Shown here one piece after another: positions 33,107 to 41,426 of a stretch of DNA of 41,644 nt (positions are counted from its first letter, which is position 1; each line of letters opens with the position of its first letter). The position numbers were made by a program, and so were the translations under genes. The notes under the pieces were generated by a model, which made no database searches, was not told where the DNA came from, and saw only the letters and a program-made list of their open reading frames with translations. Where the stretch lies: positions 1 to 41,644 of the forward strand of contig NZ_QMBQ01000015.1 of the NCBI RefSeq assembly GCF_003289965.1, given 5' to 3'. This stretch comes from Mesorhizobium atlanticum (GTDB taxonomy: Bacteria > Pseudomonadota > Alphaproteobacteria > Rhizobiales > Rhizobiaceae).

Positions 33107-34015
33107 TTACTTGCCGCCTTCCAGCGCGTCGATGTCCTTCTTGAGCTTCTCGTCCGGAATCTCGACCTTGGCTGACGCGCGCAGTTCCTTGACCATGGCG
33201 AAATACTTGTCGCGGATCACCGCCTGCTTGGCCTGATCCTTGACGTCGTCGAAGGCCGGCGGCTGCTTGGCGCGCTTGTCTTCGAGCTTGATGACGTGCC
33301 AGCCGAACTGCGTCTGCACCGGTTCCTTGGTGTACTTGCCCACGTCGAGCGCGAAGGCCGCCTTGTCGAATTCCGGCACCATCTGGCCCGGTCCGAACCA
33401 GCCGAGATCGCCACCACTGGTTTTGCCCGAGGGGTCGTTGGTGTGTTCGTTGGCGAGCTTCTGGAAGTCGGCCCCACCGTCGAGCTGCTTGATGATCGCC
33501 TCGGCCTCTTCCTTCGTCTTCACGAGGATGTGACGCGCATGCACTTCATTGACCGGCGGCGTGTTGGCGATCTCCTGGTCGTAGCGGGCGCGCACTTCGG
33601 CGTCCGTGACCTTGTCAACCACTTCCTTCTCGACGACCTCGCCATGCAGCGCGCGCGCCTGCAGGAAAGCCATGCGGCGCTGGAAGTCGGCGTCCTTGTC
33701 GAGGCCGCTGTCGACCGCCTTCTTGGCCATGACGCGGATTTCGATCGCCGCCGAAAGGGCGGCCGCGCGGCGCTGTTCGGGCGGCAGCTGAGCGAACTGT
33801 TGCGAGAGTTCGCCTTCGGCGAGCTGCAGATCGGCCTCGGTCAGCTTCTCGCCATTGATGGTGGCGACCACGGCATTGGGATCGACCGGCGCGGCAGGGG
33901 CGGCGGCATCCGCGGGCTTGGTCTCCTGCGCCATCAGCGGCGACAGGCAGAGAGCCGAGAGCCCGAAGGCCAGACCGAGGCTGGCGAGCGAGGCGCGGCG
34001 GAACGACAGGGACAT
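33107..34015 (-). CDS. Periplasmic parvulin-type peptidyl-prolyl cis-trans isomerase
   Basis: A 302-residue exported foldase of the PrsA/SurA type. Residues 1-29 are a signal peptide ending at LMAQ. A linker rich in Ala/Pro is followed by the N-terminal chaperone helices (about 45-135) and a parvulin domain (about 155-255): EVHARHILVKTKEEAEAII, then SGKTSGGDLGWFGPGQMVPEFDKAAF and FGWHVIKLEDKR, with the conserved catalytic His and the GG-D-GWF loop. The last 30 residues are a lysine-rich helix. ATG 34015 has GGAG nine bases before it. It is divergent from secA, fitting a role in folding exported proteins. Confidence 0.92.
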   Translation of the reverse strand: MSLSFRRASLASLGLAFGLSALCLSPLMAQETKPADAAAPAAPVDPNAVVATINGEKLTEADLQLAEGELSQQFAQLPPEQRRAAALSAAIEIRVMAKKAVDSGLDKDADFQRRMAFLQARALHGEVVEKEVVDKVTDAEVRARYDQEIANTPPVNEVHARHILVKTKEEAEAIIKQLDGGADFQKLANEHTNDPSGKTSGGDLGWFGPGQMVPEFDKAAFALDVGKYTKEPVQTQFGWHVIKLEDKRAKQPPAFDDVKDQAKQAVIRDKYFAMVKELRASAKVEIPDEKLKKDIDALEGGK

Positions 34016-34277
34016 CAAGATAACTCCAATGGGATTGCCAATGAGGATCGCGTGAGCGGAAGGGTTCCAGATCAGTCGAATTGTGGCGGAATTTGGCGCT
34101 GCCCATAGGGCTAACGCGGCGTTGACATCGATTGAGCCCCCTCTTATCTGTCCAACGACTTGGCGTCCAGAACCGTTTTCCGGGCGCTTTTTGCGTTTGT
34201 CCGCATTCACGCGGATTTGATGGGCCCGCCAGGCGCCTGTCGCAAACGGCCAAAATTGCTATCGAAAGGACCATTGG

Positions 34278-37010
34278 ATGGTCAGTCTCGGCGGTCTCGC
34301 CCGTAAGGTTTTCGGTTCCTCCAACGACCGCCGCGTCAAGGCGACCCGGCCCAGGGTCGAAGCCATCAACGCCATGGAAAACGAGATGCGGGCGCTTTCC
34401 GACGCCGAGCTCGCCGGGCGCACGGAGAAATTCCGCCAGGATCTCGCCAACGGCGCTTCGCTCGACGATCTGCTGGTCCCGGCCTTCGCCACGGTGCGCG
34501 AAGCGGCCCGCCGCGTGCTCGGCATGCGGCCTTTCGACGTCCAGTTGATCGGCGGCATGGTGCTGCACAATGGCGGCATCGCCGAGATGCGCACCGGCGA
34601 GGGCAAGACCCTGGTCGCCACCTTGCCCGTCTATCTCAATGCGCTCGCCGGCAAGGGCGTTCATGTCGTTACCGTCAACGACTACCTCGCCAAGCGCGAC
34701 GCTGAATGGATGGGCCGCGTCTACAAATTCCTCGGTCTGACCGTCGGCATCATCGTTCACGGGCTTTCCGACGACGAACGCCGCGACGCCTATGCCTCCG
34801 ACGTCACCTATGCCACCAACAACGAGCTCGGCTTCGACTATCTGCGCGACAACATGAAGTATGAGCGCTCGCAGATGGTGCAGCGCGGCCATTCCTACGC
34901 CATCGTCGACGAGGTCGATTCCATCCTGGTCGACGAGGCGCGCACGCCGCTGATCATTTCCGGTCCGCTCGAGGACCGCTCGGAAATGTACAACACCATC
35001 GACACCTTCATGCTGAAGCTCGGCCCGGCCGACTACGAAGTCGACGAGAAGCAGAAGACGACGATCTTCACCGAGGAGGGCACCGAGAAGCTCGAAAACA
35101 TGCTGCGCGACGCCGGCCTGTTGAAAGGCGAGTCGCTCTACGACGTCGAGAACGTGGCCATTGTCCATCACGTCAACAACGCGCTGAAGGCGCATCTGCT
35201 GTTCCAGAAGGATCGTGATTACATCGTGCGCAACGGCGAGATCGTCATCATCGACGAGTTCACCGGCCGCATGATGCCCGGACGCCGCTATTCGGAAGGC
35301 CTGCACCAGGCGCTCGAGGCCAAGGAGCATGTGCAGATCCAGCCGGAGAACCAGACGCTGGCCTCCGTCACCTTCCAGAACTACTTCCGCCTCTACAAGA
35401 AGCTCGCCGGCATGACCGGCACGGCGCTGACCGAGGCCGAGGAATTCGCCAACATCTACAATCTCGAAGTCACCGAGATCCCGACCAACCTGCCGGTCGC
35501 GCGCAAGGACGAGGACGACGAGGTCTACCGGACGGTCGACGAGAAATACAAGGCGATCGTCAAGGAAATCAAAGACGCGCGCGACCGCGGCCAGCCGATC
35601 CTGGTCGGCACCACCTCGATCGAGAAATCCGAGCAACTGGCCGAGCGCCTGCGCAAGGAAGGCATCAAGGACTTCGAAGTGCTGAACGCCCGTCACCACG
35701 AGCGGGAAGCGTCCATCGTCGCCCAGGCCGGCAAGCCCGGCGCCATCACCATCGCCACCAACATGGCCGGCCGCGGCACCGACATCAAGCTCGGCGGCAA
35801 TGCCGAGATGCGCATCGCCGAGGAGCTTGGCGACATGCCGGCCGGACCAGAGCGCGAGGCGCGGGAAAAGGCCATCATCGACGATGTCGAGCGCCTGAAG
35901 GAAAAGGCGCTGGCCGCCGGCGGCCTTTACGTTCTGGCCACCGAGCGCCACGAATCGCGCCGCATCGACAACCAGCTGCGCGGCCGCTCCGGTCGCCAGG
36001 GCGACCCCGGCCGCTCAAAATTCTTCTTGTCGCTTCAGGACGACCTGATGCGCATCTTCGGCTCCGAGCGCATGGACGGCATGCTGCAGAAGCTCGGCCT
36101 CAAGGAAGACGAGGCGATCATCCATCCATGGATCAACAAGGCGCTCGAAAAGGCGCAGAAGAAGGTTGAGGCGCGCAACTTCGACATCCGCAAGAACCTC
36201 CTGAAATATGACGACGTTGCGAACGACCAGCGCAAGGTGGTGTTCGAGCAGCGCCTCGAGCTGATGGACGGCGAAGGCCTGTCGGAGACGATCGCCGAGA
36301 TGCGTGAAGGCGTGATCGAGGAGATCGTCGCCAAGAACATCCCCGAAAACGCCTATGCCGAGCAGTGGAACGTCGCCGGCCTCAAGGAAGAGGTGGGGCA
36401 ATACCTCAACCTCGACCTGCCGATCGAGGAATGGGTCAAGGAAGAGGGCATCGCGGAGGACGATATCCGCGAGCGCATCGCGGCCGCGGCCGACGCCGCC
36501 GCCAAGGAGCGCGCCGACCGCTTCGGCCCCGACGTGATGAATTATGTCGAGCGCTCGGTGGTTCTGCAGACGCTCGATCATCTGTGGCGCGAGCACATCG
36601 TCAATCTCGACCATCTGCGCTCCGTTGTCGGCTTCCGCGGCTACGCCCAGCGCGACCCGCTGCAGGAGTACAAGAGCGAAGCCTTCGAGCTGTTCCAGGG
36701 CATGCTCGGCAATTTGCGCCAGGCCGTCACCGCGCAGCTGATGCGCGTCGAGCTGGTACGCCAGGCGGCTGACGCGCCGCCGCCCGAAACGCCCGAGATG
36801 TTCGGCAGCCACATCGACGGCTCCACCGGCGAGGACGATTTCCAGGGCGGCGAGACCGCGCTTCTCATGCGTCAGGACACCAACGCCGTCGTCGCGCCGG
36901 AAAACCGCGACCCGAAGAATCCCTCGACCTGGGGCAAGATCGGCCGCAACGAAGCGTGCCCCTGCGGCTCCGGCAAGAAGTACAAGCACTGCCACGGCGC
37001 CTTCGCTTGA
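34278..37010 (+). CDS. secA: SecA preprotein translocase ATPase
   Basis: SecA drives unfolded preproteins through the SecYEG channel. The 910 residues include Walker A MRTGEGKT (104-111), the DEVDSILVDEARTPL segment (Walker B and next motif), the preprotein cross-linking domain (about 225-370), NMAGRGTDIKLGG in the second nucleotide-binding domain, the helical scaffold and wing, and a C-terminal SEC-C zinc site with C894, C896, C905 and H906 for SecB and lipid contact. ATG 34278 follows GAAAGGA. It is followed by a copy of the hairpin repeat that may serve as terminator. Confidence 0.98.
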   Translation: MVSLGGLARKVFGSSNDRRVKATRPRVEAINAMENEMRALSDAELAGRTEKFRQDLANGASLDDLLVPAFATVREAARRVLGMRPFDVQLIGGMVLHNGGIAEMRTGEGKTLVATLPVYLNALAGKGVHVVTVNDYLAKRDAEWMGRVYKFLGLTVGIIVHGLSDDERRDAYASDVTYATNNELGFDYLRDNMKYERSQMVQRGHSYAIVDEVDSILVDEARTPLIISGPLEDRSEMYNTIDTFMLKLGPADYEVDEKQKTTIFTEEGTEKLENMLRDAGLLKGESLYDVENVAIVHHVNNALKAHLLFQKDRDYIVRNGEIVIIDEFTGRMMPGRRYSEGLHQALEAKEHVQIQPENQTLASVTFQNYFRLYKKLAGMTGTALTEAEEFANIYNLEVTEIPTNLPVARKDEDDEVYRTVDEKYKAIVKEIKDARDRGQPILVGTTSIEKSEQLAERLRKEGIKDFEVLNARHHEREASIVAQAGKPGAITIATNMAGRGTDIKLGGNAEMRIAEELGDMPAGPEREAREKAIIDDVERLKEKALAAGGLYVLATERHESRRIDNQLRGRSGRQGDPGRSKFFLSLQDDLMRIFGSERMDGMLQKLGLKEDEAIIHPWINKALEKAQKKVEARNFDIRKNLLKYDDVANDQRKVVFEQRLELMDGEGLSETIAEMREGVIEEIVAKNIPENAYAEQWNVAGLKEEVGQYLNLDLPIEEWVKEEGIAEDDIRERIAAAADAAAKERADRFGPDVMNYVERSVVLQTLDHLWREHIVNLDHLRSVVGFRGYAQRDPLQEYKSEAFELFQGMLGNLRQAVTAQLMRVELVRQAADAPPPETPEMFGSHIDGSTGEDDFQGGETALLMRQDTNAVVAPENRDPKNPSTWGKIGRNEACPCGSGKKYKHCHGAFA

Positions 37011-37018
37011 CCTTCTTT

Positions 37019-37080
37019 CCTTCTCCCCGTCACTATACGGGGAGAAGGCGCCCGAAGGGCGGATGAGGGGCAGCGCCGGC
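37019..37080 (+). repeat. Hairpin repeat copy A after secA
   Basis: TTCTCCCCGT (37021-37030) and ACGGGGAGAA (37037-37046) form a perfect 10-bp stem with a 6-base loop, followed by a small GCCC-GAA-GGGC hairpin (37050-37060) and GGATGAGGGGCAGCGCC. The same unit recurs at 41113-41176 and, inverted, at 41278-41339. This type of short GC hairpin is frequent between genes in Mesorhizobium-like genomes. Its place right after secA suggests it ends the secA mRNA. Confidence 0.8.
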
Positions 37081-37115
37081 CCTCGGCGCCTTCCTGCAAC
37101 TTAAGAAACCAAATC

Positions 37116-39698
37116 TCACACGAGCCCCGACGCGCGCGCCGCTGCCGCCGCCTCGCCGCGCGAGACGGCCTCCAGTTTCCCGAGCACCGCTGAAACATGG
37201 TGATCGACCGTCTTCGGCGAGATGGTCAGATGCGCGGCGATCTTCTTGTTGGAGAAGCCTCGTTCGATCAACTGCAGGACCTCCATCTGGCGCTGCGTGA
37301 GGCCGGCCTGGTTGGCGCGAGTCGCCTGCCTCGGACCTCTGGCAATGCGGCTCACGCCGCTCTGCCGCAGCAGGCCGCGCACGTGCTGCGCCACCGGTCT
37401 TGCGCCGAGCGCCTCGAAAATGTCCAGCGCTTCGCGCCGCGCGGCCTCGTCGCCCTGCAGCAAGGCAAGCGCTCGTTCGAACGGGGCGCCCATACTTGTC
37501 CAAAGCGCAGCGGCGGCGCGCCAGTCGCCAACCAGTTGCAGGCGGTGCGGCTCGGCCATGCCATCGGTCTCGCCGGGAACGCTTTCAGGCGACAAAAGCC
37601 GCCGCCAGGTCGCCAGCTCACCGAACACCGCCCGCGCCGGCGCGAGGCCTTCGGCAAGGGCGATCAGATGCAGCGCTTCACCCCTGTCGCCCTCGCCCAG
37701 CCACGCCAGCTCGGCCATCACCCCGGCAAAAGGCACAAGCCGTTGCAGCTCCATGCCCTTGTCCAGGAACCGCCTCATCTCTTCGAGAACAGGCTCGGCC
37801 GATGGGTCTCCGCGGCGGATGCGCAAGCGTGCCAGCGCGACGAGCGAGGGGTAGCGCACCAACGGCGTCGTTGCTTCATCATCGACAACCTCATGCGCCA
37901 TCGCCGCGGCATCGTCCCAGAGGCCGAGCCTCAGCAGAAGCTGCGCCTGCACGCCGCGCATGTAATCGCGCCATGTCGCCAGATCGTTCTCGACGCAATA
38001 GGCGATGCCGCGACCCAGGAACGACGCCGCCTCCTTGAAGTTGAGCCTGTTCATCTCGACGCAGGCGCAGTTGGTGAAGGCGCGCGCAGCGTGTTCCTGG
38101 AAGTTTCCCGACAATGCGATTCCCAGGCTGCGGGCGAGATCGCGCCGCCCTTTGGTGAAATCCAGCCATTGCCCGGCGGCGCCGACATTGTTGAGGGCGT
38201 GGCAGAGGATATCCGGCCGGTTGAGCCGCTCCGCCAGCTCGACCGCCTTGCCGCCGAGCGAAAGCGTGTCCTCGAGCCGCTCGGCGAGCATCGCCAGCTG
38301 CGAGAGGTTCGAGTAGGCCATCGCCAGCTCGGCGCTGTCGGGGGCGGTCTCCAGAAGCTCCACCGCCTGCTGGCCGAAACGGTCCGCCGCACCGCGATCG
38401 CCGAGCAGATAGGCGAAGCGCGACAGGCACCTGAGGCTGTCGCCTTCCTTGACCCGGTCGCCCAGCGTCTGGCGCAGCAGGCGCGCCCGGTCCTGCGCCT
38501 CCATTGCCGCGTCGACGCGGCCGATCAGGTGGCACTCGAAGGCGTGGCCCTCGTAGAGCTCGGCCCGCTTCTCGACCGGCAGCATATCCGCGTAGCGCAG
38601 GGCAACCTCGTAATAGTCCACCGCGTCGCGATGCGCGCCGACCCGCGAAGCCTCGCGCGCCGCGGCCGGCGCGAGCTCGCCCACCACCTCCAGATTCTGC
38701 GCTTCCACGGCATGATGCACCAATCTTGCGGTGGCCACTTGCGGGTTTTCGCGCAAAGCCGCCAGGGCGCGTTCATTGTACTCGCGCCGTTTGCTCGGCG
38801 TCAGCGCCATCTCGATTGCCGTGCGGGCGATCTCATGCCGGAAGGCATAGCCGTCGCCGAAATCCTCGAGCAGCCCGTTGGCGACGCATTCAGCCAGCTG
38901 GCCGGCGGCGGCAATCCCGCAAAGGCCGCTCAGCGCCCACGCGTCGGCGCGGCGCGGAAACACCGAGACGGCGTCGAGCATCGAACGCGCGCCCGGCGAC
39001 AGTTTTTCGGCGCGCGCCAGCACGGCGTCACGCACGCTTGCCGGTAAAGCGCCATCGCCTTCGGCGGCGAGCAGCTCGGTGACGAAGAAGGCGTTGCCGG
39101 CGCTCGCCCGGTAGATTGCGTCGCCGTCGCGCTCGGCGGTTGCGGCGAGCGAGAGCACGGCGCTTTCGCTGAGCAGCGGCACGTCGATACGCACGACATC
39201 GCCGGCCGGAATCTCGCCGAGCGCCCGGCGCACGCGCATCTGCCCTTCGCTGCGGTCGGTCCGCGCCGTGATCAGAAGCAGGATGTGGGTATTTGCGATG
39301 CGCCGGCCGAGGAAGCGCACGAAATCGAGCGTCGCGTCATCCGCCCAGTGCAGGTCTTCGATGACGAGCACGCTCGGGCCGTTCGCCTCGAAGACGTCGA
39401 GCGCCTCGGAAAACAAGGGCAGCCGCTGCACCTGGCGGTCGTCGATCGCTCGCGGCAGTTCCCACTGCGCGTTGCGTGCCAGGTCGTGAAGCGGTCCCAG
39501 CGGGTCCGGAATGGACAGGTCCTCGCAGGCGCTGCGAAGCACGCACGGACCATCCAGTCGGCTCGCGAATGCCTCGACCAGCGCCGTCTTGCCGGCGCCG
39601 GCCTCGCCCAAGACGACCACGACGCGGCCGCGGCCCCCCACCGCGTCGGCCAACAAGACATCCATCTGCTGCAGCTGCGGCTGCCGTTCCAGAAGCAT
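37116..39698 (-). CDS. Large ATP-binding LuxR-family regulator (LAL type)
   Basis: An 860-residue regulator of the MalT/LAL class. The N-terminal AAA ATPase has Walker A GEAGAGKTALVEAF (about 33-46) and Walker B VLVIEDLHWADDATLDF (about 114-130). A long helical, TPR-like region (about 330-770) follows. The C-terminal LuxR helix-turn-helix is complete: LTQRQMEVLQLIERGFSNKKIAAHLTISPKTVDHHVSAVLGKL (about 798-840). ATG 39698 has GAGAGAG upstream; ATG 39728 and the longer frame are less likely. Divergent from the DUF4242 unit with a near-perfect 14-bp inverted repeat between, so it probably activates that unit in response to an unknown ligand. Confidence 0.9.
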   Translation of the reverse strand: MLLERQPQLQQMDVLLADAVGGRGRVVVVLGEAGAGKTALVEAFASRLDGPCVLRSACEDLSIPDPLGPLHDLARNAQWELPRAIDDRQVQRLPLFSEALDVFEANGPSVLVIEDLHWADDATLDFVRFLGRRIANTHILLLITARTDRSEGQMRVRRALGEIPAGDVVRIDVPLLSESAVLSLAATAERDGDAIYRASAGNAFFVTELLAAEGDGALPASVRDAVLARAEKLSPGARSMLDAVSVFPRRADAWALSGLCGIAAAGQLAECVANGLLEDFGDGYAFRHEIARTAIEMALTPSKRREYNERALAALRENPQVATARLVHHAVEAQNLEVVGELAPAAAREASRVGAHRDAVDYYEVALRYADMLPVEKRAELYEGHAFECHLIGRVDAAMEAQDRARLLRQTLGDRVKEGDSLRCLSRFAYLLGDRGAADRFGQQAVELLETAPDSAELAMAYSNLSQLAMLAERLEDTLSLGGKAVELAERLNRPDILCHALNNVGAAGQWLDFTKGRRDLARSLGIALSGNFQEHAARAFTNCACVEMNRLNFKEAASFLGRGIAYCVENDLATWRDYMRGVQAQLLLRLGLWDDAAAMAHEVVDDEATTPLVRYPSLVALARLRIRRGDPSAEPVLEEMRRFLDKGMELQRLVPFAGVMAELAWLGEGDRGEALHLIALAEGLAPARAVFGELATWRRLLSPESVPGETDGMAEPHRLQLVGDWRAAAALWTSMGAPFERALALLQGDEAARREALDIFEALGARPVAQHVRGLLRQSGVSRIARGPRQATRANQAGLTQRQMEVLQLIERGFSNKKIAAHLTISPKTVDHHVSAVLGKLEAVSRGEAAAAARASGLV

Positions 39699-39762
39699 GA
39701 TCGCTCTCTCGCGAAATCGGAATTCCATCACGGCGGGTCGCCGCCGCGATAGCGTGAGAAAC

Positions 39763-39798
39763 GGCACCGAAATGTGACTTTCCACACATTCTGGTGCC
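39763..39798. promoter_or_regulatory. 14-bp inverted repeat between the LuxR-type gene and the DUF4242 unit
   Basis: GGCACCGAAATGTG (39763-39776) and CACATTCTGGTGCC (39785-39798) match as reverse complements in 12 of 14 positions, with an 8-base spacer. The site lies 65 bases before the LuxR-type gene's ATG and about 140 bases before the DUF4242 start. Size and symmetry fit an operator for a dimeric protein, most simply the divergent LuxR-family regulator. Confidence 0.6.
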
Positions 39799-39939
39799 AT
39801 CTTCCACATAAAACGATCCAAAGATAGGGAATCGTCCCGGCCAATATGGGGAATGGCTCCGATGCGCGGTCTTTGCCGACGTGGTGGGATCGGCCTTGCT
39901 CGAAACGAATCCAATCCAATCACGAAAGGAACGACAATC

Positions 39940-40212
39940 GTGCCTCGCTACCTTGTTGAACGCACCTTCCCGGAAGGCCTGAACGTGCCGATGAACGATG
40001 CCGGCGCCACCGCAATGGGCGGCGTCATCGCCCGCAACGCCGAGAAAGGCGTGACCTGGGTGCAATCCTTCGTCTCGCCCGACAAGAGCAAGAGTTTCTG
40101 CATCTACGACGCGCCCTCGCCGGAGGCGATCCGCAGCACCGCGCAAAAGAATGCGCTTCCCGTCGACAAGATCACGGAGGTGCGGGTCCTCGACCCCTAC
40201 TTTTATCGCTGA
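39940..40212 (+). CDS. DUF4242 domain protein
   Basis: A 90-residue protein of the DUF4242 family, alpha/beta fold. It reads PRYLVERTFPEGLNVPM at the start, GVTWVQSFVSPDKSKSFCIYDAPSPEAIRSTAQKNALPVDKITEV in the second half. A Streptomyces relative (SCO4226) binds nickel; the key contacts there are not established here. The start is a GTG at 39940, with GAAAGGA at about 39924-39930; an in-frame ATG at 39853 gives an unrelated N-terminus. It leads a short plus-strand set including a DUF1127-like peptide and a secreted protein. Confidence 0.85.
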   Translation: MPRYLVERTFPEGLNVPMNDAGATAMGGVIARNAEKGVTWVQSFVSPDKSKSFCIYDAPSPEAIRSTAQKNALPVDKITEVRVLDPYFYR

Positions 40213-40264
40213 CCGGGAAGATCGTGTCGGGCAGATTAGTCCCGGCGCCGGCGGACCTGATGCC

Positions 40265-40546
40265 GTGCCGGACAGCGAGAGTGTATCCGCCGCGGCGGAT
40301 TACCTCCCGCCACGGCGCGGCTACATGCGACGGGCCTTGTCGGCGCTGCTTTCGCCGTTGCGAAACCGGCGCCGCCTTCTGCCGCCTCAGAACGATTACC
40401 TGAGACGCGATATCGGCCTCGATGAGCGGGAGATGCCGCGCGAATACTGGGAAATATTGGTGGGATCACCGGTGATCCCGCCGCGTCGGGACCAGCGACC
40501 ATCCCTTTTACCGACAGGCGCCGCCGGCGTGCGGAGTTGGCTTTGA
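40265..40546 (+). CDS. Small DUF1127-like protein
   Basis: A short basic protein of about 93 residues from GTG 40265, or 73 from ATG 40325. The recognisable part is NDYLRRDIGLDEREMPREYWEIL, which resembles the C-terminal half of DUF1127 (YjiS-like) domains, where a basic helix precedes a DIGL turn. DUF1127 proteins in alphaproteobacteria are small RNA- or phosphate/polyamine-related regulators in a few cases; no role is known for this one. The N-terminal part is arginine-rich (RNRRRLL). It begins about 50 bases after DUF4242 and ends 48 bases before the secreted protein gene. Confidence 0.55.
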   Translation: MPDSESVSAAADYLPPRRGYMRRALSALLSPLRNRRRLLPPQNDYLRRDIGLDEREMPREYWEILVGSPVIPPRRDQRPSLLPTGAAGVRSWL

Positions 40547-40594
40547 CCGGCCGACTCCCGCCGCTTGCCCGCCGCAACTGAATTGGAGAGACAA

Positions 40595-41101
40595 ATGAGC
40601 ATTCAGACCTTAGCCAGATGCGCCATCGGCGCCTCCGCCTCGATCATCCTGCTGATGGCGGGCGCCGCCACGGCGGAAACCGTCAACCCGCTCGCCGAAA
40701 AGGTGCGGGCGCTCGACAGCCGCTTCGAGGACATCGCGGTGGCGAAGGCCGAAGGCTATGCGCCGATCCCCTGCGCCAGCGGCCTCACCGGCGGCGCCAT
40801 GGGCATCCACTACGTCAACGCCGCCTACCTGAAGGACGATGCGGTCGACGTCGCCAAGCCGGAAGCCGTCATGTACGAGCCGATGGCCGACGGCACGCTG
40901 AAGCTGATCGCGGTCGAATACATCACGTCGAAAGGCCCGGCCTCGCTCGAAGGCCATCTCTTCAACTTCAACACCGCGCCCAACCGCTACGGCCTCGGCC
41001 CGTTCTACGAGCTGCATGTCTGGGCCTGGAAGCAGAACCCAACGGGCGCCTTCGCCGACATGAACCCGAACGTCTCGTGCGACGCGATGAAGGGGATGTG
41101 A
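40595..41101 (+). CDS. Secreted protein of unknown function
   Basis: A 168-residue protein with a clear signal peptide (1-27, ending ATAE-like at the cleavage site). The mature part has two cysteines, C60 (in PIPCAS) and C162 (in VSCDAM), that may form a disulfide, and a conserved-looking pattern GGAMGIHYVN (H72), LIAVEYIT (E108), ELHVWAWKQNPTGAFADMNP (H141, W143, W145). The His/Glu/His spacing could make a metal site, as an inference only. The family name is not known to me, though similar proteins occur in Bradyrhizobium and relatives. ATG 40595 has GGAGAGAC upstream. It ends the LuxR/DUF4242 unit. Confidence 0.8.
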   Translation: MSIQTLARCAIGASASIILLMAGAATAETVNPLAEKVRALDSRFEDIAVAKAEGYAPIPCASGLTGGAMGIHYVNAAYLKDDAVDVAKPEAVMYEPMADGTLKLIAVEYITSKGPASLEGHLFNFNTAPNRYGLGPFYELHVWAWKQNPTGAFADMNPNVSCDAMKGM

Positions 41102-41112
41102 GAGCGCCTCTT

Positions 41113-41176
41113 CCTTCTCCCCGTTTCACGGGCAGAAGGTGGCCCGAAGGGCCGGATGAGGGGCGGCGCCGACGAT
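41113..41176 (+). repeat. Hairpin repeat copy B
   Basis: The same unit as at 37019: TTCTCCCCGT (41115-41124) and ACGGGCAGAA (41128-41137) form a stem with one mismatch and a 3-base loop, then GGCCCGAAGGGCC and GGATGAGGGGCGGCGCC. It starts 12 bases after the secreted protein gene and may end its transcript. Confidence 0.8.
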
Positions 41177-41277
41177 TGCGATTAGCCGCCCCTCGTATCT
41201 GACAGAGGATAATCACCCTGTTTAGGGCCCCTCCCGCAAAGAAGCCTCTTCGACACGCACTTCATCCCAAATTTCCG

Positions 41278-41339
41278 AGGCCGGCGCTGCCCCTCGTCCG
41301 CCTGCCGGCACCTTCTCCCCGTATAGCGACGGGGAGAAC
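41278..41339 (-). repeat. Hairpin repeat copy C, inverted
   Basis: The reverse complement of copies A and B: TTCTCCCCGT (41311-41320) and ACGGGGAGAA (41327-41336) with a 6-base loop, preceded on the plus strand by GGCGCTGCCCCTCGTCCGCC. With copy B it makes an inverted pair about 100-140 bases apart, so the single-stranded segment could fold into a larger structure. Confidence 0.8.
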
Positions 41340-41355
41340 GAAGCACCTGTCCGAA

Positions 41356-41399
41356 CCGGATAGATAGGTAACAGAATGGACCGATTAGATGGGTGACAG
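41356..41399. repeat. Tandem 19-base repeat at the presumed IS left end
   Basis: CCGGATAGATAGGTAACAG (41356-41374) recurs as CCGATTAGATGGGTGACAG (41381-41399), with 15 of 19 positions equal and a 25-base period. It lies directly before the transposase gene, where the terminal repeat and transposase-binding sites of an IS481-type element are expected. The exact IS end cannot be fixed without the other end. Confidence 0.55.
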
Positions 41400-41426
41400 T
41401 TTTCTCGCCAGCCGGGAGGACCGGCG

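Larger units (their letters stand above)
41177..41426. other. Intergenic region between repeat copy B and the transposase
   Basis: About 250 bases with no convincing gene. It holds repeat copy C in opposite orientation (41278-41339) and the presumed left end of the IS481-type element (from about 41356). ORFs on the minus strand here follow the repeats and look spurious. Confidence 0.5.

Noticed and set aside
33615..35951. A 778-codon open frame on the minus strand spanning the parvulin gene and antisense secA
   Set aside because: It is out of frame with the parvulin gene and antisense to secA; both of those are certain. Composition is typical of a shadow frame.
37197..39047. A 616-codon plus-strand frame
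   Set aside because: Antisense to the LuxR-type regulator gene, whose ATPase and HTH motifs are clear.
41102..41340. The spaced hairpins near the right end as a CRISPR array
   Set aside because: Only two copies, in opposite orientation and with unequal distance; they belong to a dispersed intergenic repeat also found after secA.
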